Positions 44,053-54,101 of a stretch of DNA of 64,000 bases are shown piece by piece. Location of the stretch: NCBI RefSeq assembly GCF_041435055.1, contig NZ_CP108002.1, positions 2,294,001 to 2,358,000 on the forward strand, given 5' to 3'. The number at the start of each line of letters is the position of its first letter. Position 1 is the first letter of the stretch. This stretch comes from Streptomyces sp. NBC_00341. Its GTDB lineage: Bacteria; Actinomycetota; Actinomycetes; Streptomycetales; Streptomycetaceae. A model generated the notes under the pieces. The model had not been told where the DNA came from. It was given only the letters and a program-made list of their open reading frames with translations, and made no database searches. A program made the position numbers and the translations under genes.

Positions 44053-45807
44053 GTGCCTCAACTACGCCTCGCACTGAATCAGATCGACTCGACCGTCGGT
44101 GACCTCGCCGGCAACGCCGAGGCGATCCTCCACTGGACCCGGCACGCCGCCGAGCAGGGCGCCCACCTGGTGGCGTTCCCCGAGATGGTGCTGACCGGTT
44201 ACCCCGTCGAGGACCTGGCCCTGCGGTCCTCCTTCGTCGAGGCGTCGCGCGACGCGCTGCGCGCGCTCGCCGCCCGCCTCGACGAGGAGGGCTTCGGGGA
44301 GCTGCCGGTCGTCATCGGATACCTCGACCGCTCCGAGTTCGCCGCGCCGCGCTACGGCCAGCCCGCCGGGTCCCCGCGCAACGCCGCGGCGGTGCTGCAC
44401 CGCGGCGGGATCGCGCTGAACTTCGCCAAGCACCACCTGCCCAACTACGGCGTCTTCGACGAGTTCCGGTACTTCGTGCCGGGCGACTCGATGCCCGTCG
44501 TGCGGGTGCACGGGATCGATGTCGCGCTCGCCATCTGCGAGGACCTCTGGCAGGACGGCGGCCGGGTGCCGGCCGCGCGGGCCGCCGGGGCCGGGCTGCT
44601 GCTCTCGGTCAACGCCTCGCCCTACGAGCGGGACAAGGACGACACCCGGCTCGAACTGGTCCGCAAGCGGGCCCAGGAGGCCGACTGCACGACGGCCTAC
44701 CTGGCGATGATCGGCGGCCAGGACGAGCTGGTCTTCGACGGTGACTCGATCGTCGTCGACAAGCGGGGCGAGGTCATCGCCCGTGCGCCGCAGTTCGCAG
44801 AGGGCAGCGTGATCATCGACCTCGACCTGCCGGCCGCCGCCGCCGACGCGCCCTCGGGCATGGTGAACGACGGGCTGCGCATCGACCACGTGGTCCTCTC
44901 CGAGGAGCCGCTGCCGCCGTACGAGGCGGAGCTGGCCGGAGGGTACGCGGACCGGCTCGACGACGACGAGGAGCTGTACTCCGCGCTCGTCGTGGGCCTG
45001 CGCGCGTACGCCGCGAAGAACGGCTTCAGCAGCGTGCTCATCGGGCTCTCCGGCGGGATCGACTCGGCGCTGGTCGCGGCGATCGCCTGCGACGCGCTGG
45101 GGGCCCAGAACGTCTACGGCATCTCGATGCCGTCGAAGTACTCCTCCGACCATTCCAAGGGCGACGCGGCCGAGCTGGCGCGGCGCACCGGGCTGAACTT
45201 CCGCACCGTACCGATCGAGCCGATGTTCGACGCGTACATGGGCTCTCTGGGGCTCACCGGTCTCGCCGAGGAGAACCTCCAGTCGCGGCTGCGCGGCACG
45301 ATGCTGATGGCCGTCTCCAACCAGGAGGGCCAGATCGTCCTGGCGCCGGGCAACAAGTCGGAGCTGGCGGTCGGCTACTCGACGCTGTACGGGGACTCGG
45401 TCGGCGCGTACGGGCCGATCAAGGACGTCTACAAGACGGCGATCTTCCGGCTGGCGAAGTGGCGCAACCGGGCGGCCGAGGAGCGCGGGCAGACCCCGCC
45501 GATCCCGGAGGCCTCCATCACCAAGCCGCCGAGCGCGGAGCTGCGTCCGGGGCAGGTCGACACGGACTCGCTGCCGGACTACGACGTGCTGGACCGGATC
45601 CTGGAGATGTACGTCGACCGGGACCAGGGGCTCGACGCGATCGTCGCGGCCGGGTTCGACGCGGCGCTGGTCGCGAAGACGCTGCGGATGGTGGACACCG
45701 CGGAGTACAAGCGGCGGCAGTATCCGCCGGGCACGAAGATCTCGCCCAAGGGCTTCGGCAAGGACCGGCGGCTGCCGATCACGAACCGGTGGCGCGAGTC
45801 CGGCTGA
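44053..45807 (+). CDS. nadE: Glutamine-dependent NAD+ synthetase
   Basis: A 584-residue enzyme making NAD+ from nicotinic acid adenine dinucleotide, ATP and glutamine. The N-terminal nitrilase-type amidase carries Glu44 in VAFPEMVLTGYP, a Lys in NFAKHHLPNYGVF (about 117-129) and the nucleophile Cys near 161 in LAICEDLW. The C-terminal synthetase domain has the P-loop LSGGIDSALVAAIA (about 332-345) and PGNKSELAVGYSTLYGDSVG. The GTG at 44053 is chosen; TACACT ends seven bases before it, implying a leaderless transcript. Essential housekeeping gene. Confidence 0.97.
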   Translation: MPQLRLALNQIDSTVGDLAGNAEAILHWTRHAAEQGAHLVAFPEMVLTGYPVEDLALRSSFVEASRDALRALAARLDEEGFGELPVVIGYLDRSEFAAPRYGQPAGSPRNAAAVLHRGGIALNFAKHHLPNYGVFDEFRYFVPGDSMPVVRVHGIDVALAICEDLWQDGGRVPAARAAGAGLLLSVNASPYERDKDDTRLELVRKRAQEADCTTAYLAMIGGQDELVFDGDSIVVDKRGEVIARAPQFAEGSVIIDLDLPAAAADAPSGMVNDGLRIDHVVLSEEPLPPYEAELAGGYADRLDDDEELYSALVVGLRAYAAKNGFSSVLIGLSGGIDSALVAAIACDALGAQNVYGISMPSKYSSDHSKGDAAELARRTGLNFRTVPIEPMFDAYMGSLGLTGLAEENLQSRLRGTMLMAVSNQEGQIVLAPGNKSELAVGYSTLYGDSVGAYGPIKDVYKTAIFRLAKWRNRAAEERGQTPPIPEASITKPPSAELRPGQVDTDSLPDYDVLDRILEMYVDRDQGLDAIVAAGFDAALVAKTLRMVDTAEYKRRQYPPGTKISPKGFGKDRRLPITNRWRESG

Positions 45808-45859
45808 CGCCGGGGGTGGGGTACGGCTTCGGCTTCTGGCCCGTCCGGCCGAGGGTGTG

Positions 45860-45928
45860 TCCTCAATCGCCGGACGGGCTTGTTTTTGCGGGCGTGGTGT
45901 CCTCAATCGCCGGACGGGCTTGTTTTTG
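45860..45928. repeat. Tandem pair of the dispersed hairpin repeat
   Basis: Two 40-base units start at about 45860 and 45900. Each contains TCCTCAATCGCCGGACGGGC followed by TTGTTTTTG, between the convergent nadE and MFS genes. Inside each, TCAAGCC-type arms can pair to form a hairpin. The T-tract suggests a terminator role. Confidence 0.85.
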
Positions 45929-45943
45929 CCGGGCGGCCGTTGC

Positions 45944-47164
45944 TCAGTGCGCGTCCGGGCTTGATGGTGCCGGGGTCCGGTCCGGCGTCGGGGTGGCCCC
46001 GGCCACCACCCTCGACGGGCTCCGGTCGCGGTCCAGGGCGCCCGCGGTGACCGCCACCGCGAGGCCGGCCACGGCGAGGACCGCGCCGACCAGGGCCGGG
46101 GACGTCCAGCCCCAGCCTGCCGCGATGGCCATGCCGCCCAGCCAGGCGCCGCCCGCGTTGGCCAGGTTGAACGCGGAGTGGTTGGAGGCCGACGCCAGGG
46201 TCGGGGCGTCCTTGGCCTTGTTCATGACGAGCATCTGCAGCGGCGTCGTCGTCATGAAGCCGACCCCGCCCAGCAGCACCACCATCACCAGCGCAGCCCA
46301 CTGCACATGGGCGGCGAACGGGAAGGCGACCAGGACGACCGCGAGCGCGCCCAGTGATCCGTACAGCGTGGGACGCAGTGCCCGGTCCGTGAGCGGGCCC
46401 GCGGCGAGCGCGCCCAGGGTCATGCCGATGCCGAAGAGCGCCAGCACCAGCGTCACGGAGGACTCCCCGAAGCCCATCGCCTCCGTCGTCATCGCCGAGA
46501 GGTAGGAGTAGACGGCGAAGACCCCGGCGAAGCCGAAGACGGCGGTGAGCAGTCCGAGCAGCACCTGCCGGTTGCCCAGGGCCCGCAGCTCGCGGCGGAC
46601 GTCCTGGTGGGCCTCGACCGGGATCTGCGGGACGAGCCGGGCGAGCGCGGCCATCGCGCCCAGCCCGATCAGCGCGACCACCAGGAACGTGGCCCGCCAG
46701 CCGAGGTGCTGGCCGAGCAGCGTGGCGGCGGGCACTCCGACGATGTTGGCGACGGTCAGGCCGAGGAACATCGTCGCCACGGCCCGTGCCTGGCGCCCGT
46801 CGGCCACCAGCCGGGCGGCGACGACCGCGCCGACGCCGAAGAAGGCGCCGTGCGGCAGCCCGGCCAGGATCCGGCCCGCGATCAGCCAGCCGAAGCCGGG
46901 GGCGAACGCGGAGGCGAGGTTGCCGACGGTGAAGAGCGCCATCAGGAGCAGCAGCATCCGCTTGCGCGGGACGCGCGAGCCGAGGGCGGTGAGCAGCGGG
47001 GCGCCGAGCACCACACCGATCGCATAGGCCGACACGAGGTAGCCGGCCGTGGGGACGGAGGTGCCGAGGTCGTCCGCGACATCGGGCAGCAGGCCCATCA
47101 TCACGAACTCCGTGGTACCGATGCCGAAGGCGCTCACCGCGAGGGCGAGCAGAGCCAGGGGCAT
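45944..47164 (-). CDS. MFS transporter, AraJ/Cmr-like drug or sugar efflux
   Basis: A 406-residue protein with 12 predicted transmembrane helices. The first (LALLALAVSAFGIGTTEFVMMGLLP) carries the GTTEFV motif typical of the DHA1 AraJ/SetB/CmlA branch; the 2-3 loop is GSRVPRKRMLLLLM. Members export chloramphenicol-like drugs, arabinose polymers or other small solutes by proton exchange. The ATG at 47164 has GAAAGGTC upstream. It is monocistronic with no adjacent regulator. Substrate unknown. Confidence 0.9.
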   Translation of the reverse strand: MPLALLALAVSAFGIGTTEFVMMGLLPDVADDLGTSVPTAGYLVSAYAIGVVLGAPLLTALGSRVPRKRMLLLLMALFTVGNLASAFAPGFGWLIAGRILAGLPHGAFFGVGAVVAARLVADGRQARAVATMFLGLTVANIVGVPAATLLGQHLGWRATFLVVALIGLGAMAALARLVPQIPVEAHQDVRRELRALGNRQVLLGLLTAVFGFAGVFAVYSYLSAMTTEAMGFGESSVTLVLALFGIGMTLGALAAGPLTDRALRPTLYGSLGALAVVLVAFPFAAHVQWAALVMVVLLGGVGFMTTTPLQMLVMNKAKDAPTLASASNHSAFNLANAGGAWLGGMAIAAGWGWTSPALVGAVLAVAGLAVAVTAGALDRDRSPSRVVAGATPTPDRTPAPSSPDAH

Positions 47165-47298
47165 GAGGAGAGACCTTTCCGGAGGGGGCGGAGCGCGGAG
47201 CGGCGGACCGGCTCCATCGCCGGTCGCCCTCGGTCCCTGATCGGAACAAATACTCTCAGATGGTTTATGCCGGGAGGTAAACGGACCGTGACGTGACG

Positions 47299-47362
47299 GG
47301 TCTCAGGGGCGTGAGAGGTCTCAGGGGCGTCCCAGCTCGGTACGGGCGTCCCAGCTCGGTAC
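47299..47362. repeat. Two adjacent short tandem duplications
   Basis: GGTCTCAGGGGCGT occurs at 47299-47312 and 47317-47330. GGGCGTCCCAGCTCGGTAC occurs at 47325-47343 and, directly abutting, at 47344-47362. They lie between the MFS start and the stop of the phosphatase-fold gene and look like slippage products. Confidence 0.85.
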
Positions 47363-47369
47363 GGGCGGC

Positions 47370-48413
47370 TCAGAGCTTGACGCGGGCGGCGATCGGGAGG
47401 TGGTCGCTGTCCGTCGCGGGCAGCGTCCAGGAGGACACCGGGTCGACGCCCTTCACCATGATCTGGTCGATCCGGGCCATCGGGAACGACGCGGGCCAGC
47501 TGAATCCGAAGCCGTCACCGGCCGCGCCCTGGGTGGAGCGCATCTGGGAGGTGACCGCGTTGAGCGAGCGGTCGTTCATCGTCCCGTTGAGGTCTCCGAG
47601 CAGGACGACCCGGTCGAGCCCCTCGTCCGCGATGGCCTCACCGAGCGCGTCCGCGCTCTGGTCGCGCTGGTTCGCAGTGAATCCGGCGTGCAGCTTGACC
47701 CGGACCGAGGGCAGGTGCGCGACGACGAAGCCGACCTCGCCCTTGGGCGTGGCGACGGTGGTCCGCATGGCCCGGACCCAGCCCATCTTGATGTCCACCG
47801 GGCGGGTGTCGCTGATCGGGTACTTGCTCCAGAGGCCGACGGTCCCCTGTACCGAGTGGTACGGGAAGCGGCCGGCGAGCGCCGACTCGTAGGTCTTCAC
47901 CTTGCCGGCGGGCAGTTCCTGGAGGGCGATGACGTCGGCGCCGGAGCCCGCCACCTGCTGGGCGGTGCCCGCGGGGTCGGCGTTGTCCGCGTTGACGTTG
48001 TGGGTGGCGACGGTGAGGTCGCCGCCGCCGCCCGACTTGTCGGTGAGGAGTCCGCCGAACACGTTGAACCAGACGACGACCGGCAGCAGGAGCACGATCA
48101 GCGCGGTCGCGGAGCGCCGCACCAGGCCCAGCACGAGCAGCACCGGCACGAAGACGGCGATCCACGGCAGGAACGTCTCGGTGAGGCTGCCCAGGTTGCC
48201 GATGGTGTTCGGGATGTGGGAGTGCAGGAGCATGACGAAGGTCAGCACCAGCGAGCAGCCGGCCAGGACCAGTCCGCGCCGCCAGATGCCCCGGTCCCGG
48301 GCCAGCCGGACCAGTCTGTCGCTCAGTCTGTCGCGCAGGTCCCGGAAGCGGGGGCCGGTGGGCTGCGGTCCTCCGCCGCCGTTTCCGGTGTCCGCCCTGT
48401 ACGCCTGCACCAT
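47370..48413 (-). CDS. Endonuclease/exonuclease/phosphatase-fold membrane protein
   Basis: A 347-residue protein. Three N-terminal helices (about 46-65, 78-98 and 102-120) anchor an extracytoplasmic EEP domain. Its motifs are VATHNVNADNADP, IALQELPAG (metal-binding Glu), FVVAHLPSV, LLGDLNGTMND and the terminal DSDHLPIAARV (catalytic Asp-His). The family includes DNases, sphingomyelinases and lipid phosphatases; a role on the outer face of the membrane is likely. The ATG at 48413 lacks a clear ribosome site. It is monocistronic. Confidence 0.88.
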   Translation of the reverse strand: MVQAYRADTGNGGGGPQPTGPRFRDLRDRLSDRLVRLARDRGIWRRGLVLAGCSLVLTFVMLLHSHIPNTIGNLGSLTETFLPWIAVFVPVLLVLGLVRRSATALIVLLLPVVVWFNVFGGLLTDKSGGGGDLTVATHNVNADNADPAGTAQQVAGSGADVIALQELPAGKVKTYESALAGRFPYHSVQGTVGLWSKYPISDTRPVDIKMGWVRAMRTTVATPKGEVGFVVAHLPSVRVKLHAGFTANQRDQSADALGEAIADEGLDRVVLLGDLNGTMNDRSLNAVTSQMRSTQGAAGDGFGFSWPASFPMARIDQIMVKGVDPVSSWTLPATDSDHLPIAARVKL

Positions 48414-48603
48414 CGCGCTGTCCTCACTGCCTTGCCGTGCACATCGCCGCGCCCACGACCCTAGGCGATGAGCGACGCGATTCCCGCCGTCGACGACGGC
48501 CGTACTGCCACCAGGACGAACGAGGGGGCGTGGCCAGTTCCGGTCGGAGGCGGTCTGCGGGGGCTTGTGACAGAACGATCACATGCGCGGGGGTCCGGGC
48601 GCG

Positions 48604-49296
48604 TCAGCCCCGCCGGGCGGCGCCGCCGGGTCCGCCGCCCGGCGGCTGCGGCGCGACCCCCTCGACCAGCAGCTGGATGATGCGGTCGACGAGGTCCTCG
48701 GGCAGCGGCGCGTCGGGCCGGTGGACGGTGCGTACGAGCATGGGGCCGACGAACAGGTCGTCCATCAGCTCCACATCCGTGTCGTCGCGCAGCTCACCGG
48801 CCTCGACGGCCCGCCGGACGGCCGCGAGCATGGCGGCCCGGCGTGGCGCTATCACGGTGCACTGGTACTCGTCCCAGAGCCGGGGGTGGCTCTTCATCTG
48901 GGCGAAGACGTTGTGCAGGAGTACGGAGGAGCGCTGGGCCAGTCCGCGTCGGCGCATCGACTCCAGCAGGACGCGCAGGTCCCCGAGGCCCGCCGTGCCG
49001 GAGACATCGGGTTCCACGGGCTCGATGTCGCGCAGGACGTCGACGAAGAGCTCCTCCTTGTCGGTCCAGCGCCGGTAGATGGTGGCCTTGCCGACCCCGG
49101 CGGTGCGGGCGATCCGCTCGATGGACAGTCCGGCGAGGGGCTCGCCGGCCTCCAGCAGTTCGACGACGGCGTCCAGGATGGACCGCTCGGCCGCCGCGCT
49201 GCGCGGACGCCCGCGGCGGGGCTCCTGCCCTTCACCGGGGTTGCGGTCGCGCTCGCCCGGGGCCTGCTCGTCCCGGTCCGCTGCCTGAGCCTGCAC
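48604..49296 (-). CDS. TetR-family repressor of the adjacent exporter
   Basis: A 230-residue regulator. A basic head (RRGRPRSAAAERSI) precedes the helix-turn-helix GLSIERIARTAGVGKATIYRRWTDKEELF (in pieces, about residues 60-88). An all-helical ligand domain follows. The GTG at 49296 is chosen because AAAGGTGG lies upstream; the frame is open far beyond it through the exporter gene's shadow. It lies 83 bases after the DHA2 exporter on the same strand. The perfect palindrome at 51021-51039, ahead of the exporter, is its most likely operator. Confidence 0.9.
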   Translation of the reverse strand: MQAQAADRDEQAPGERDRNPGEGQEPRRGRPRSAAAERSILDAVVELLEAGEPLAGLSIERIARTAGVGKATIYRRWTDKEELFVDVLRDIEPVEPDVSGTAGLGDLRVLLESMRRRGLAQRSSVLLHNVFAQMKSHPRLWDEYQCTVIAPRRAAMLAAVRRAVEAGELRDDTDVELMDDLFVGPMLVRTVHRPDAPLPEDLVDRIIQLLVEGVAPQPPGGGPGGAARRG

Positions 49297-49379
49297 GTGG
49301 AACCACCTTTCGCCGCCCCCGATTCTCCCCGAACGGACCGGCCCCGGCGGCCTCCCCCCGGGACCGGTCCGTTCCGGTG

Positions 49380-50996
49380 TCACCGTGCCGCGGGCGCGGG
49401 CACCGTCGGATCGTCCTGGGCGCCGCCCGTGGCGGGCGGCTGCGCGGCGGGCGTCCGGCCCGGCAGGAACAGCGCGACCACGATCGCCCCGAGCAGGGCG
49501 ACGAAGGCCGAGCTGATGGCCGTGACGTGCATGGCGCTGAGGAACGCGTCGTGCGCGGCGGTGACCAGCGGGGCGCCCTTCGGTCCCATCTTCTCCGCGA
49601 TGCCGAGCGTCGCCTCGATCGACTCCGCCGCGGTGTCCCTGGCGGCGGCCGGGAGCGTCCCGAGGTGGCTCTCGATGTCGCTCCGGTAGACGGCGGAGAG
49701 CACGGAGCCGAGGACGGCGATCCCGAGCGCGCCGCCGACCTGCCGGAAGGTGTTGTTGACGGCCGAGCCGGAGCCGGCCTTCTCGCGCGGCAGCGCCTGC
49801 ATGACGGCGACGGTGACCGGCGGCATCACATGGGCCATGCCGGTGCCCTGCACGAAGAAGACCACACACATCAGCCAGACGGGGGTATCGGCGTCGAACA
49901 GCGCGAACGCCGCGAGTCCGACCGCGACCATCAGCATGCCGACGGTGCACACGGCGCGGGCGCCGAACCGTGCGACCACCAGCCGGGCCCTGGGCGCGAA
50001 GACCATCTGGGCGATGGCCAGCGGCAGGATCAGCAGACCGGACTGCAGGGCGCTCCAGCCGCGCACGCTCTGCATGTAGAAGGCGGAGAAGAACGTCACG
50101 CCCATCAGCGCGAAGAAGACCAGCGCGATGGCGGCGACGGCGGCGGAGAAGGCCGGCTTCCTGAAGTACGTGACGTCGATGGCCGGGCTGGCGCTGCGCT
50201 TCTCGTGGAGCACGAACACCACCAGGACGGCGAGACCGCCGATGACCGGCAGGAGTACCGAGACGTCGGTGAAGTCGGCCAGCTCGCCGCCCCGGATGAT
50301 CCCGTACACCAGCAGCACCAGGCCGATGATGGAGAGCACCACGCCGACCGGGTCCAGGCGGCCCGGCTTCGGGTCCCTGGAGTCCGGTACGAGGATCAGC
50401 ATCGCGATCAGCGCGATGATCACGACGGGCACGTTGACCAGGAAGATCGAGCCCCACCAGAAGTGTTCGAGGAGCAGCCCGCCGGTGATCGGGCCGATCG
50501 CGATGCCGAGGCCGACGCTGCCCGCCCAGATGCCGATGGCCTTGGGCTGCTCGTCACGCTCGAAGACGTTCATCAGGACGGCGAGGGTGGCCGGCATCAC
50601 GAAGGCGGCGCCGAAGCCCATCACGGCGCGCCAGGCGATGAGTTCGCCGGGCGATCCGGACATGGCCGCGAAGGCCGAGCCGATACCGAAGAGCACGATG
50701 CCCAGGAGCAGCATCTTCTTGCGCCCGACGCGGTCGCCGAGCAGTCCTGCGGTGAAGAGCAGTCCGGCGAAGACGAGGGTGTAGGAGTTGATCGCCCACT
50801 CCAGCTCGCTCTGGGTGGCCCCCAGTCCGGTGGGTGCGGGGGAAGCGATCGTCTTGACGGCGACGTTCAGGATCGAGTTGTCCAGCACCACGATGAGCAG
50901 GCTGAACATCAGGACAACGAGAATCGCCCAGCGGCGGCGGTGGACCGCCTCCGGGACCTGGGGCACGACGGCGGGAGCGCCGGACGGTATGGACAT
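49380..50996 (-). CDS. MFS multidrug exporter, DHA2 (14-helix) family
   Basis: A 538-residue proton-driven exporter with about 14 helices. Marks are [18 protein letters not shown] in helix 1 (the DHA2 LDxTIVNVALP pattern), [14 protein letters not shown] in the 2-3 loop, [20 protein letters not shown], and motif C-like [29 protein letters not shown]. It resembles the EmrB/QacA type exporting drugs or secondary metabolites. The ATG at 50996 is preferred; an in-frame ATG 24 codons earlier lies beyond the operator palindrome. It precedes the TetR gene and is probably de-repressed by its own substrate. Confidence 0.92.
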   Translation of the reverse strand: MSIPSGAPAVVPQVPEAVHRRRWAILVVLMFSLLIVVLDNSILNVAVKTIASPAPTGLGATQSELEWAINSYTLVFAGLLFTAGLLGDRVGRKKMLLLGIVLFGIGSAFAAMSGSPGELIAWRAVMGFGAAFVMPATLAVLMNVFERDEQPKAIGIWAGSVGLGIAIGPITGGLLLEHFWWGSIFLVNVPVVIIALIAMLILVPDSRDPKPGRLDPVGVVLSIIGLVLLVYGIIRGGELADFTDVSVLLPVIGGLAVLVVFVLHEKRSASPAIDVTYFRKPAFSAAVAAIALVFFALMGVTFFSAFYMQSVRGWSALQSGLLILPLAIAQMVFAPRARLVVARFGARAVCTVGMLMVAVGLAAFALFDADTPVWLMCVVFFVQGTGMAHVMPPVTVAVMQALPREKAGSGSAVNNTFRQVGGALGIAVLGSVLSAVYRSDIESHLGTLPAAARDTAAESIEATLGIAEKMGPKGAPLVTAAHDAFLSAMHVTAISSAFVALLGAIVVALFLPGRTPAAQPPATGGAQDDPTVPAPAAR

Positions 50997-51020
50997 GGCC
51001 GAAAGCCTAACCTCATTTCG

Positions 51021-51039
51021 ATACGAGACCGTCTCGTAT
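51021..51039. promoter_or_regulatory. TetR operator upstream of the DHA2 exporter
   Basis: ATACGAGAC-C-GTCTCGTAT is a perfect 9-1-9 palindrome located 25 bases before the exporter start. Its length and symmetry are typical of TetR-family sites. The TetR gene follows the exporter, so binding would control both. Confidence 0.85.
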
Positions 51040-51183
51040 TGGAAAGTCTTTACCGGGCGATATGGCACCCGGTGCCAGGCCGATGCGCGGGCCCACTTCC
51101 CGTGACCGGCTCCGGGATGCCACCATGGAAGGGATCCGGGGACGCCGTCAGGGCGCCTCGAGATGACGAAGGAGCCGTTGGCA

Positions 51184-52071
51184 ATGTCGCTTCAGGCTGC
51201 GCACAACCAGTCCGCCACACCCCCCGCGGGAGCCCCCGCCGACAGCAGCAAGGCGCTGTACGGAGGAAAGAGCAACCGCCGCGTCACCGTCCACGACATC
51301 GCCGCCGCCACCGAGCGCGGCGAGAAGTGGCCCATGCTCACCGCCTACGACGCGATGACCGCGTCCGTCTTCGACGAGGCCGGCATCCCGGTCATGCTCG
51401 TCGGTGACTCGATGGGCAACTGTCACCTCGGCTACGAGACCACCGTGCCCGTCACGATGGACGAGATCGCCATTCTGTCCGCCGCCGTCGTACGGGGCAC
51501 CAAGCGCGCCCTGATCGTCGCCGACCTGCCCTTCGGGGCCTACCAGGAGAGCCCGGTCCAGGCCCTGCGCAACGCCACCCGGCTCATCAAGGAGTCCGGG
51601 GTCGGCGCGGTCAAGCTGGAGGGCGGCGAGCGCAGCCACGAGCAGATCAAGCTCCTGGTCGACGCCGGCATCCCGGTGATGGCCCACATCGGCCTGACCC
51701 CGCAGTCCGTCAACGCGATGGGCTACCGGGTGCAGGGCCGCGGCGAGGAGGCCGCCCAGCAGATGCTGCGCGACGCCAAGGCCGTGCAGGACGCGGGCGC
51801 GTTCGCCGTCGTCCTGGAGCTCGTACCGGCCGAACTGGCCGCCGAGGTCACCCGCACCCTGCACATCCCGACCGTCGGCATCGGCGCCGGTCCGGACACC
51901 GACGCCCAGGTGCTGGTCTACACCGACATGGTCGGGCTGACCGGCGGCAAGGTGCCGCGCTTCACCAAGCAGTACGCCGACCTGCGCCAGATCCTCGGTG
52001 ACGCCGCCAAGGCGTACGCGGACGAGGTCGTCGGCGGCACCTTCCCGGCGCCGGAGCACACCTTCCACTGA
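51184..52071 (+). CDS. panB: 3-methyl-2-oxobutanoate hydroxymethyltransferase
   Basis: A 295-residue TIM-barrel enzyme that transfers a hydroxymethyl group from 5,10-methylene-THF to alpha-ketoisovalerate, the first committed step of pantothenate and CoA synthesis. Motifs are [34 protein letters not shown] (Mg-binding Asp), [19 protein letters not shown] and the catalytic Glu in [10 protein letters not shown]. The ATG at 51184 with AAGGAG nine bases upstream is preferred over the in-frame ATG at 51163. It is monocistronic, ended by a strong hairpin. Confidence 0.96.
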   Translation: MSLQAAHNQSATPPAGAPADSSKALYGGKSNRRVTVHDIAAATERGEKWPMLTAYDAMTASVFDEAGIPVMLVGDSMGNCHLGYETTVPVTMDEIAILSAAVVRGTKRALIVADLPFGAYQESPVQALRNATRLIKESGVGAVKLEGGERSHEQIKLLVDAGIPVMAHIGLTPQSVNAMGYRVQGRGEEAAQQMLRDAKAVQDAGAFAVVLELVPAELAAEVTRTLHIPTVGIGAGPDTDAQVLVYTDMVGLTGGKVPRFTKQYADLRQILGDAAKAYADEVVGGTFPAPEHTFH

Positions 52072-52108
52072 CCGGACCCCACCGGCCGGACGACCACTTC
52101 CGGTACCA

Positions 52109-52148
52109 CCGACAGCCCGCCGACTTCCCCCCGTCGGCGGGCTGTCGG
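52109..52148 (+). terminator. Terminator after panB
   Basis: A perfect 16-base stem, CCGACAGCCCGCCGAC (52109-52124) with 52133-52148, and an eight-base loop. Partial copies of the right arm (GGGCTGTCGGTGG) follow. Confidence 0.85.
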
Positions 52149-52193
52149 CCGCTTGTCGGTGGGCTGTCGGTGGCCGCTGTTCTGATAGTGGAC

Positions 52194-53206
<1,013 letters not shown>

Positions 53207-53210
<4 letters not shown>

Positions 53211-54070
53211 GCACGACGACTCTGACGCCCACCCCCACCCACACCGGCACGACGTCCGCCGACCCGGCCGCGAAGGTGCACGACGAGGGCGGGATAGGAC
53301 TGCGGAACAACCTGCGGCACATCGGTGCGCTGGTGCGGCGCAATCTGCTCCAGATCAAGAAGGATCCGGAGTCGATGTTCGACGCGCTCCTGATGCCGGT
53401 GATCTTCGTGCTGCTGTTCGTGTACGTCTTCGGCGGTTCCGTCGGCGGCAGCATGGGCGGCGGCCGGCAGGAGTACCTGAACTACCTGATCCCCGGCCTG
53501 ATGGCGATGATGGGCATGAACATCGCCATGGCCGTCGGCAGCGGTGTCAACGACGACTTCCGCAAGGGGGTCATGGACCGGTTCCGCACCATGCCGATCG
53601 CCCGCTCCTCCGTGCTCATCGCCAAGATCGTGGTCGAGCTCGGCCGGATGATGGTCGCCACGCTGATCCTGCTGGGCATGGGCTTCGCGCTCGGCATGCA
53701 GCTGCACGGCTCGGTACTGGGGCTGATCGGCGCGATCGGCCTGGCGGCCGCGTTCGGCGCCGCCATCATGTGGATCTTCATCCTGCTCGGTCTGAGCCTG
53801 AAGACGACCCAGGCCGTCCAGGGAATGGGGATGCTCGTCATGATGCCGCTCCAGTTCGGCTCCTCCATCTTCGCCCCGCCGCAGACGATGCCCGGCTGGC
53901 TCCAGGCGTTCACCGACTACAACCCGCTGTCCAACCTGGCCGACTCGGCCCGCGGCCTGATGATGGGCGGCCCGCTCGGCCACTCGGTCTGGCTGACGCT
54001 CGGCTGGACCGTGGCCATCACCGCGGTGATGGCCCCGATCGCGGTGTCCAAGTTCCGCAAGAAGTCCTGA
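53207..54070 (+). CDS. ABC-2 type permease, DrrB-like
   Basis: A 287-residue membrane subunit with six helices and the ABC-2 conserved region (GVMDRFRTMPIARSSVLIAKI, about 123-143). The later segment GSSIFAPPQTMPGWLQAFTDYNPLSNLADSARGL is typical of DrrB. The ATG at 53207 lies inside the ATPase stop, so the two are translationally coupled. A 15-base duplication spans its stop codon. It forms the exporter with the preceding ATPase. No regulator is adjacent except the convergent SARP-type gene. Confidence 0.93.
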
Positions 54071-54100
54071 CCCCGGAAGTCCTGACCCCGACGGCCGGGG
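54061..54100. terminator. 15-base tandem duplication and hairpin at the end of the DrrB-like gene
   Basis: GAAGTCCTGACCCCG is repeated perfectly at 54061-54075 and 54076-54090. The first copy contains the TGA stop codon. The second copy runs into CCCCG-ACGGC-CGGGG (54086-54100), a short hairpin shared by the convergent SARP-type gene. Confidence 0.75.
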
Positions 54101-54101
54101 T

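Noticed and set aside
48604..50457. A 617-residue TetR fusion
   Set aside because: The upstream part is a shadow of the DHA2 exporter; GTG 49296 with AAAGGTGG gives a normal TetR length.
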